Shown here one piece after another: positions 1-5,084 of a stretch of DNA of 7,832 bases. A model generated the notes under the pieces. That model did no database searches. It was given only the letters and a program-made list of their open reading frames with translations, and had not been told where the DNA came from. Source of the stretch: Bog-756 sp037141235. Lineage in GTDB: Bacteria; Actinomycetota; Acidimicrobiia; Acidimicrobiales; RAAP-2. Where the stretch lies: positions 1 to 7,832 of the forward strand of contig JBAXCY010000134.1 in assembly GCA_037141235.1 (NCBI GenBank). Direction: 5' to 3'. The first letter of the stretch is position 1, and every line of letters starts with the position of its first letter. The position numbers were made by a program, and so were the translations under genes.

Positions 1-540
1 CAGTCGGTTGGACCCACCCAGCCCCATCAGTACCAAGCGACCACCAGGAGACCACCAGCTGACCCGAGCCAACATCGTTCGCGTCACACCCTCCTGTCAC
101 CATTGGCACATGACGCGATTCAGCAGGGGGTGGGATGTGGAGTGCAATCTGATAAAAGACTCAGGAACTTGTAGCCCGTTCCATTTCACAATCATTTGCA
201 ATATCTCACCGAGACCGATAGCATATGGAATGCGATCAAGAGTGGACGAGGCACCTGGGCCGAAGACTCCACCCCCTACTCCTGTTTTGGGAGAGTGGGA
301 ATGCCAAGGCGATCGCACAGAGGACAGATCATGCAGCATCAGAAGCAACAGACTTCAGCGCACCACGCTCTCGTCGGATACCAGACTGCCTCGTGCACGT
401 CCGGCCCCGTCGAGGGCCTGCGCCAAGGTTGGGGCCCGCCCCTCCTACTCAGCAATATCACGAATGCCCTGGCCGTTACCGGGTCTAGCGCTAACGCTGG
501 GCGTCCGTCACCGGTTCATGCCGGACCGACGGGCCACCCG

Positions 541-577
541 GGACCAGCTGACGGCGCGCTGATGCGCCCGGTGGTCC
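541..577. other. Imperfect hairpin in the upstream intergenic region
   Basis: GGACCA (541-546) pairs with TGGTCC (572-577), and inside it GGCGC (553-557) pairs with GCGCC (564-568) around a 6-base loop. The two stems are separated by an asymmetric internal loop. This gives 11 base pairs in total. No T-run follows, so it is not a classical intrinsic terminator. In GC-rich DNA such pairing can arise by chance. Confidence 0.25.
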
Positions 578-609
578 TGTGGCGAATGCCCAGGGTCACC
601 AGCTGATCG

Positions 610-641
610 GCGGGGTCTACCCCGCTTTGGCCTCCTAGGCC
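610..641. terminator. Two adjacent short hairpins, possible terminator
   Basis: A 6-base perfect stem, GCGGGG (610-615) with CCCCGC (620-625) and a 4-base loop, is followed by three T residues. Next comes a second stem, GGCCT (629-633) with AGGCC (637-641) and a 3-base loop. The T-run is too short for a strong intrinsic terminator. If functional, it could end transcription coming from left of the window or form part of a structured 5' leader. Orientation is not determined. Confidence 0.25.
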
Positions 642-686
642 CCACCAGCACTTCTCTCCGGCGCCGAGTGCGTCCCCGCAGGCCCT

Positions 687-698
687 CTCAGGCCTGAG
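687..698. promoter_or_regulatory. Perfect 12-base palindrome, possible operator
   Basis: CTCAGGCCTGAG is a perfect inverted repeat of two 6-base halves, lying 108 bases upstream of the first supported start codon. Its position would suit a dimeric repressor site or a small cruciform, but there is no second copy in the window and no regulator gene beside it. It may be chance. Confidence 0.2.
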
Positions 699-790
699 TG
701 CTGCCTCCCCATCCCCGACATAGATGGTCAACCGCTCTCGATTGATCTTCTTTGTCGACCCCACAGATACCAACTCCATTCACATCTTTC

Positions 791-810
791 GAAAGGAACC
801 CCACAATGAC
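791..810 (+). repeat. Translation-start block, copy 1 (includes RBS)
   Basis: The block GAAAGGAACCCCACAATGAC contains the Shine-Dalgarno motif GAAAGGA (791-797), an 8-base spacer and the ATG at 806. The identical 20 bases recur at 1285-1304 around the start of the next gene. It decides the start of the first gene, because an in-frame ATG at 752 has no such motif. Confidence 0.8.
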
Positions 811-1189
811 CATTCACGCACAGCTGACCCCATCTGCAACTCCAGACACATGTGGCGCATCCCGACGAGCTCGGCTCGAGCACCCCGCCGGCAGTGCACG
901 TTTCGACCTCGTGCCCGACCAGGTCGTGGCATCGGAACCGTCACGAAGGGGACTGGCACTCCGCCTGGAGTCGGCGCTGGCCGACCTCAGCGCAGCCGGC
1001 AGTCGACTCGACCCGTCACTGGTCACCGCCCTGGCTCACCTCGACGTCTGGGGTGGCGAGCACCTGGCCACAGCGGCCGCCGACCATCTCGTCCGGTGCC
1101 TCGAAGAGCTGGCCGACCCGGAGGTGCGCCCGTGGCTGCTCCCGGCCCGGGCCGATCCGGACGGACCCGTGCAACTGACCCTCCTCTGA
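806..1189 (+). CDS. Hypothetical protein, 127 residues
   Basis: Product not recognised. The ATG at 806 was chosen over an in-frame ATG at 752 because a strong GAAAGGA motif sits 8 bases before it and because the next gene starts in the same way (Met-Thr-Ile). The N-terminal third is Ala, Ser, Arg and Pro rich and looks disordered. From about residue 47 the chain is Leu/Ala-rich and probably helical (ALRLESALADL, then LVTALAHLDVWGG and LATAAADHLVRCLEELADP). It ends in a short hydrophobic tail, VQLTLL. There is no signal peptide and no clear membrane segment. It is the first gene before the zinc-binding and MoxR genes and may be co-transcribed with them, but a 110-base gap separates it from the next start. 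It is probably a small cytosolic accessory protein. That the frame is coding is fairly sure; the function is unknown. Confidence 0.65.
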   Translation: MTIHAQLTPSATPDTCGASRRARLEHPAGSARFDLVPDQVVASEPSRRGLALRLESALADLSAAGSRLDPSLVTALAHLDVWGGEHLATAAADHLVRCLEELADPEVRPWLLPARADPDGPVQLTLL

Positions 1190-1190
1190 C

Positions 1191-1207
1191 CGCCGGCTCA
1201 CTCGGCG
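1191..1207 (+). other. Small hairpin just after the first gene
   Basis: CGCCG (1191-1195) and CGGCG (1203-1207) can form a 5-base stem directly after the TGA at 1187-1189. No T-run follows. It could slow 3' exonuclease decay or be incidental. Confidence 0.2.
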
Positions 1208-1214
1208 ATCCGTT

Positions 1215-1274
1215 CACCCACCAACACCACCCAACACCGACCACCCCACACCGACCACCCACTCAACACCGACC
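1215..1274 (+). repeat. A/C-only leader with three ACACCGACC repeats
   Basis: Positions 1215-1262 contain no T and only two G residues, in a window that is otherwise rich in G. The 9-base unit ACACCGACC occurs at 1234-1242, 1248-1256 and 1266-1274, so the copies are 14 and 18 bases apart. The stretch lies immediately before the ribosome binding site of the cysteine-cluster gene and would be an unstructured part of its mRNA leader. It may act as a ribosome standby or CA-type translation enhancer, or as a protein binding site. The function is inferred. Confidence 0.5.
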
Positions 1275-1284
1275 CTCGGCTCCT

Positions 1285-1304
1285 GAAAGGAACCCCACAA
1301 TGAC
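1285..1304 (+). repeat. Translation-start block, copy 2 (includes RBS)
   Basis: This is identical over 20 bases to 791-810. The Shine-Dalgarno motif GAAAGGA lies at 1285-1291, followed by the spacer ACCCCACA and the ATG at 1300. It fixes the start of the second gene against a much longer in-frame extension to 724. Confidence 0.8.
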
Positions 1305-2391
1305 TATCCAGACCACTGACCCCACCAGCCCCTCCAACACCACCGAAACCAGCAACTCCGATCCACTCGCCGGGCGTCCCCACCTTGCCCATCTGTCGAT
1401 CTGCGGCACCTGCCACACCCTCTTCGGCGAGGGCCCCGAGCCCTGGCAGCGCCAGCTGTGCGACTGCGCCTCGGAGTGGGAACGCTGCGTCCTGGCCGAG
1501 GAGGCCTTCGATGCCACCGGTGTGGCCTGGAACCGGATAGCCGAGGTGTGCCGGGGCTGCGGAGCCGAGGTGGTCGATGCCTCCGATCCCTTCGCTCTCT
1601 GGTTCTGCTCCACCTGCGTGTATTGGACCCAGTCGATTAACCGGGGTCACGGACATGCCGCCATCCCACTCGGTCGACACACTGAGGTGAGTCGACTGCC
1701 GGACGAGCCCGGCGAAGACGCCAGCCAAGACGAGCGCACGGCCGCCGCCAAGTTGCAGTACTTCGTCGGCCAGTCCTTCGGGATCAACCGCCGAGGCCGC
1801 AAGGTAGTGGAGGCCCACCTCGATCGGGCCGGCGTCCCGTCGGGTCAGAACGTCCTGTTGGGCGAGTACCTCCGAGCCGTCCGCTCCGACTGGGTCGACC
1901 AGGAGTACCTCTTCACCCAACTGGTGCTCGATCTCGACCTCCAACGGTTCTGGCGCTGTTACGGCCATACCGCTCTCGAGCTCGACTGGGTCACCGAGGT
2001 CGGCCCCGTGGAGACCTACGTGGCCACCGTGGAGTCACCATGGCGCTACCCGGACGGACGCGACGGCACCACCTCGCTCGCCCTGCGGGTGGTGGCCACC
2101 AACTCCGGCGCGTGGTTGTGGGAGCTCAGCGTCGGGCCTGAGGCGGCCAACGAGAGCGACCGCATCCTCCACACCGGGGTCGGACCGTGCGTGGGCGATG
2201 CCGCCCACGAGTGCGGCTGGGCCTCCCTCCACACCATCGGACGCGAGTACGAGCGTCGAACGGGCCACCCGAGCGCACTGGCTCCCCTGACACCGGCCGT
2301 GACGTCTGGCGATGACCACGCCAGCGACCCCGACCCCACCATCGAGGAGGCCCGGACCCCGCGTCCCCTCGGTGGATCGCCGTGCTGGTGA
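1300..2391 (+). CDS. Putative zinc-binding protein with two tandem Cys clusters
   Basis: This 363-residue product is not recognised as a named family. The N-terminal 25 residues are Thr/Ser/Pro-rich and probably disordered. Two cysteine clusters follow: C35-x2-C38-x15-C54-x-C56 (with C63 nearby) and C84-x2-C87-x15-C103-x2-C106. Both have 15 residues between the pairs, so they look like tandem zinc ribbons. A basic, helical middle part (about 145-225, with NRRGRKVVEAHLDRAG) may bind nucleic acid or protein. Residues 255-320 look like a compact alpha/beta domain (TSLALRVVAT, AWLWELSVGP, WASLHTIGREYERR). The last 40 residues are an acidic, Pro-rich tail. There is no signal peptide or membrane span, so it is likely cytosolic. 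The ATG at 1300 was chosen for its strong GAAAGGA motif. It could be a transcription factor, a zinc-ribbon adaptor or a plasmid-type accessory protein; the sequence does not decide. Confidence 0.75.
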   Translation: MTIQTTDPTSPSNTTETSNSDPLAGRPHLAHLSICGTCHTLFGEGPEPWQRQLCDCASEWERCVLAEEAFDATGVAWNRIAEVCRGCGAEVVDASDPFALWFCSTCVYWTQSINRGHGHAAIPLGRHTEVSRLPDEPGEDASQDERTAAAKLQYFVGQSFGINRRGRKVVEAHLDRAGVPSGQNVLLGEYLRAVRSDWVDQEYLFTQLVLDLDLQRFWRCYGHTALELDWVTEVGPVETYVATVESPWRYPDGRDGTTSLALRVVATNSGAWLWELSVGPEAANESDRILHTGVGPCVGDAAHECGWASLHTIGREYERRTGHPSALAPLTPAVTSGDDHASDPDPTIEEARTPRPLGGSPCW

Positions 2392-2429
2392 CCGGTGCCG
2401 TAGGGCGCAGGCACCGCGCACAGCACCGG
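2392..2429 (+). promoter_or_regulatory. Competing inverted repeats after the Cys-cluster gene
   Basis: Starting right after the TGA, CGGTGCC (2393-2399) can pair with GGCACCG (2410-2416), a 7-base stem with a 10-base loop. The overlapping CCGGTGC (2392-2398) can pair instead with GCACCGG (2423-2429), a 7-base stem with a 24-base loop. The two pairings exclude each other. There is no T-run. This could be a terminator-like or processing element separating the first genes from the MoxR operon, or chance pairing in GC-rich DNA. Confidence 0.35.
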
Positions 2430-2454
2430 CTCTGACTGCCACCTGACCCACTTC

Positions 2455-2490
2455 CGACTCTCACATCGAAGCCACTCCCACGACTCTCAC
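2455..2490 (+). repeat. 10-base direct repeat upstream of the MoxR gene
   Basis: CGACTCTCAC occurs at 2455-2464 and 2481-2490, 26 bases start to start, the second copy directly abutting the GAAAGGA ribosome binding site (2491-2497) of the ATPase gene. The whole 2440-2508 leader is pyrimidine- and A-rich. It might be a regulator half-site pair or an unstructured translation leader. Confidence 0.35.
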
Positions 2491-2508
2491 GAAAGGACAC
2501 CCAACACC

Positions 2509-3609
2509 ATGAGCACCAACGACACAACGACCGAGGCGCTGGCCATAGCTGCCGCCATCGGCACCCCCACCATCCTGTGGGGACCCCCCGGCTCGGGCAA
2601 GACCTCTGTGGTCCGAGCCCTGGCCGAACTCTGGGCCCTCCACTTAGAGGTGGTGGTGGCCTCCATCCACGACCCCACCGACTTTTCCGGTCTGCCCGTG
2701 GTGACCGACGGTGGGGTCTCACTGGCCCCGCCGGCCTGGGCCCGTCGACTGGCCGATGTCGGATCGGGGCTGCTCTTCCTCGATGAGCTGACCACGGCGC
2801 CGCCCGCCGTCCAGGCCGCCCTGCTGCGGGTGGTGCTCGAGCGCACCGTTGGCGACCTCACCCTGCCCGACGAGGTCCGCATCGTGGCCGCAGCCAACCC
2901 GCCCGAGCAGGCGGCCGACGGCTGGGACTTGGCCGCACCACTGGCCAACCGGTTCTGCCATCTCACCTGGACGGCCGATGCCGCTGGCTTCGCCCGAGGC
3001 CTCATCGGTGGCTGGCCTGCACCCCACCTGCCCACGCTTCCGCCCGGGTGGGAGGTCGGGCTGCCGGCAGCCCGGGGACTGCTGGCTGCCTTCATCTCGG
3101 CCCGACCCAGCCTGCTGCTGGCCGTACCCGAGGCCGGTGCTGCCGGACTGGCATGGCCGAGCCCTCGCTCCTGGGACCAGGCGGCCCGCCTGTGGGCCGC
3201 GGCCGGTGCTGCCGGGGCATCAAGTGAGACCAAGGCCTCCTTGGTGGTGGGAAGTGTCGGCGAAGGTCCAGCCATCGAGTTCTTGACCTGGACCGCCGAG
3301 TGCGACCTGATCGATCCCGAGGTGCTGCTGGCCGACCCGTCCGGGTATGTGCTGCCGGCCCGGGGTGACCGAGCCCTTGCCGTCCTCTCCGGGGTGGCGG
3401 CGGCCGTAGTGGCCGACCCGACCGTGGAGCGGTGGCAGGCGGCCTGGGAGGTCGTGGGCGGCGCAGCCTCGACCCATCCCGACGTAGCCGCGGTTGCGGC
3501 CCGTGCGCTGGCCACCTGTCGTCCCGATGGTGCGGTGGCACCTCCGGCCGCCGCAACGCTGGCCCCGGTGCTGCGCACTGCCGGGCTCCTGCGAAAGGGG
3601 ACGGGATGA
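2509..3609 (+). CDS. MoxR-family AAA+ ATPase
   Basis: This 366-residue cytosolic ATPase of the MoxR branch hydrolyses ATP to remodel or activate a partner, usually a VWA protein encoded beside it. Walker A is GPPGSGKT (residues 25-32). Walker B is LLFLDE (88-93). The MoxR-typical stretch HDPTDFSGLP lies between them (about 54-63). Asn130 in AAANPPEQAADGWDL fits sensor 1, and Arg148 in APLANRF is the likely arginine finger. All key residues are present, so it should be active. The C-terminal half (about 160-366) is Ala/Leu-rich and helical, somewhat longer than in the shortest MoxR proteins. The start is supported by GAAAGGA at 2491-2497. The stop overlaps the start of the VWA gene by 4 bases (ATGA at 3606-3609). 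This variant, followed by a DUF2201-type protein, is a recurrent pairing in actinobacteria. Family assignment is sure; the substrate is unknown. Confidence 0.93.
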   Translation: MSTNDTTTEALAIAAAIGTPTILWGPPGSGKTSVVRALAELWALHLEVVVASIHDPTDFSGLPVVTDGGVSLAPPAWARRLADVGSGLLFLDELTTAPPAVQAALLRVVLERTVGDLTLPDEVRIVAAANPPEQAADGWDLAAPLANRFCHLTWTADAAGFARGLIGGWPAPHLPTLPPGWEVGLPAARGLLAAFISARPSLLLAVPEAGAAGLAWPSPRSWDQAARLWAAAGAAGASSETKASLVVGSVGEGPAIEFLTWTAECDLIDPEVLLADPSGYVLPARGDRALAVLSGVAAAVVADPTVERWQAAWEVVGGAASTHPDVAAVAARALATCRPDGAVAPPAAATLAPVLRTAGLLRKGTG

Positions 3610-5084
3610 CGATCACTGCACCTTCTGTTGGTTCCCCCACTGCTTCCTCCACCACCGCTTCCTCGACCACGGGGGTGCGGTTGGCCGGGGCGCGGCTGTG
3701 GGCCGCCCAGCGCTTCCCCTACTTCGCCACCGGACTCTTCGCCTTGACCTTGGTGGAGCGACCAGACATCGGATCCGTCACCGCTGATTCTCGGTGGCGC
3801 GTATACGCCGACCCTGAGGTGGTGGCCACCTTGACCACCGCACAGCTGGGCACAGCCCTGGTGCACCACCTCGGCCACCTGCTGCGTGACCACGCCCGCC
3901 GCGGGGTTGAGGCCGGTGCTGCCGATATCTGGTCCGACCAGTGGAACCTGGTGGCCGACTGTGAGATCGACGACGACCTGGTGGCCGACGGCGGCCGGTT
4001 CGCCGAACCTCCGAGACTGCCCAGTGACTTCGGCTGGGAGGACAGCCAGCTGGCCGAGACGTATCTGACCCTCCTGACTCGCCAACCAGCACCGGACGAC
4101 GGTGGTGACGACGATGACAGCTCCGACGGTGACGATGCAGCCATCGAGGGTCCGGCGGGCCAGGACGCCGATGGAGGCACCAACGACCAGGGCGAGGAGG
4201 GATCCGGCGAGGGAGCCGAGAGTGATGCAGGAAGTGATTCCGGCAGCGATGCAGGAAGTGCCTCCGGAACCGACTCCGACAGCGATGCAGGAAGTGGCTC
4301 CACCTCCACCTCCGGCACCCCCACCCGTCCCCGGACCATCGACTGCGGCAGCGCCGCCCACGGCCAGGCCCGTCCGTGGGAGGCGACCGACGACGACGCC
4401 CCTGCCCTCGACCCGGCCGACGCTGCTTTGGTGCGCCGGTGTACCGCCAACGCAGTGGTGGCCCACGCCAAGGAGTTCGGCACCGTGCCCGCTGGCCTGC
4501 TGCTGTGGGCCCAAGTCGCCCCGGCAACCGTCGACTGGCGAAAGGTCCTGGCCTCCGTGATCCGCCGAGCGCTGAAGCGGACCGCCGGTTCGTCCGACTT
4601 CACCTTCGCCCGCCGATCGAGGCGCTCGGCCGCCTTGCCCGGTGTGATTCTGCCCGGACTGTTCCGCCCCTCGCCCGAAGTGGCGGTGGTGGTCGACACC
4701 TCCGGATCGATGGGTGCCGAGGAGCTGTCCGACGCCCTGGGCGAAATTGACGGAATCTTGGACCGGGCCGGCCTGGCCACCCGCCGGGTGCCGGTGCTGG
4801 CGTGCGACGCCGAGGTCGGGGCCATCACCCTGGCCGCCCGCGCCTGCGACGTCGACCTGACGGGTGGGGGAGGCACCGACTTGCGGGTCGGGATCGAGGC
4901 CGCCACCCGTCTGCGGCCGCGGCCCCACGTCGTGGTGGTCCTGACCGACGGCTGCACCCCGTGGCCCGCCGTCGCTCCTCGCGGTACCTCGGTGGTGGTC
5001 GGCCTCATCGGCGAAGAGGACAGTTGCTGCGAGTCCAGTGTTCCGTCTTGGGCTCGGACCGTGGTGATCAGGCGATCGACATGA
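3606..5084 (+). CDS. DUF2201-type protein: degenerate metallopeptidase-like domain plus VWA
   Basis: This 492-residue protein is the expected partner of the upstream MoxR ATPase. The N-terminal domain (about 24-160) matches the putative-metallopeptidase half of DUF2201 proteins, including ATGLFALTLVE, LLRDHARR and WNLVADCEIDDDL (113-125). The zinc motif reads H87-H88-L-G-H91, where the family has HExxH, so the catalytic Glu is missing. Residues 163-235 form an acidic Asp/Ser/Gly linker. The C-terminal VWA domain (about 355-492) has an intact MIDAS: D364-T-S-G-S368, Thr424 in GGGGTD and Asp448 in VVVLTDG. It probably binds a divalent metal and docks with the ATPase or a substrate. There is no signal peptide or clear membrane span. 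The start ATG overlaps the upstream stop as ATGA, with AAAGGGGA just before it. The stop overlaps the next start in the same way. Domain assignment is confident; loss of peptidase activity is inferred from the missing Glu. Confidence 0.9.
   Translation: MTITAPSVGSPTASSTTASSTTGVRLAGARLWAAQRFPYFATGLFALTLVERPDIGSVTADSRWRVYADPEVVATLTTAQLGTALVHHLGHLLRDHARRGVEAGAADIWSDQWNLVADCEIDDDLVADGGRFAEPPRLPSDFGWEDSQLAETYLTLLTRQPAPDDGGDDDDSSDGDDAAIEGPAGQDADGGTNDQGEEGSGEGAESDAGSDSGSDAGSASGTDSDSDAGSGSTSTSGTPTRPRTIDCGSAAHGQARPWEATDDDAPALDPADAALVRRCTANAVVAHAKEFGTVPAGLLLWAQVAPATVDWRKVLASVIRRALKRTAGSSDFTFARRSRRSAALPGVILPGLFRPSPEVAVVVDTSGSMGAEELSDALGEIDGILDRAGLATRRVPVLACDAEVGAITLAARACDVDLTGGGGTDLRVGIEAATRLRPRPHVVVVLTDGCTPWPAVAPRGTSVVVGLIGEEDSCCESSVPSWARTVVIRRST
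4224..4296 (+). repeat. Short in-frame repeats in the acidic linker
   Basis: GATGCAGGAAGTG occurs at 4224-4236, 4248-4260 and 4284-4296 (24 and 36 bases apart, all in frame). It encodes Asp-Ala-Gly-Ser and is set among further Ser/Asp/Gly codons. The GCA, GGA and AGT codons are unusually AT-ending for this gene. This suggests recent expansion by slippage or recombination in a flexible linker. Confidence 0.7.

Larger units (their letters stand above)
1..805. other. Gene-poor stretch, no convincing coding region
   Basis: Open frames exist here on both strands, but none has a good ribosome binding site, a recognisable domain or the codon pattern of the downstream genes. Their translations are rich in Pro, Arg, Cys and His in the way of GC-rich noncoding frames. 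The left part (about 100-350) is less GC-rich than the rest of the window. The part from about 540 to 700 carries several inverted repeats, listed separately. A promoter for the downstream genes presumably lies here, but I could not identify one with confidence. A 9-base direct repeat, GACCACCAG, occurs at 39-47 and 50-58 with an 11-base period. Confidence 0.6.

Noticed and set aside
39..62. Two copies of GACCACCAG with an 11-base period, iteron-like
   Set aside because: Only two copies, no replication gene and no AT-rich unwinding region nearby, so an origin or iteron array is not supported.
196..224. Promoter-like pair TTGCAA and TAGCAT with a 17-base spacer
   Set aside because: The -10 match is only 4 of 6 and it lies nearly 600 bases before the first gene. 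Such matches are expected by chance, so it is not listed as a promoter.
8..562. 184-residue plus-strand open frame at the left edge
   Set aside because: No ribosome site, no domain and a Pro/Arg/Ser/Cys-rich translation typical of noncoding GC-rich frames; other frames here are equally open.
742..770. Promoter-like pair TTGATC and AGATAC just before the first gene
   Set aside because: Spacing is right, but the -10 element is too poor to support a call.
724..1299. Upstream in-frame extension of the Cys-cluster gene to an ATG at 724
   Set aside because: It would overlap the whole of the first gene in another frame, its translation is Arg/Pro-rich noise, and a strong ribosome site marks the ATG at 1300.
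1198..1968. 256-residue minus-strand open frame opposite the Cys-cluster gene
   Set aside because: The plus strand encodes regularly spaced Cys pairs with a good start; the reverse frame has Gly/Val-rich composition and no recognisable feature.
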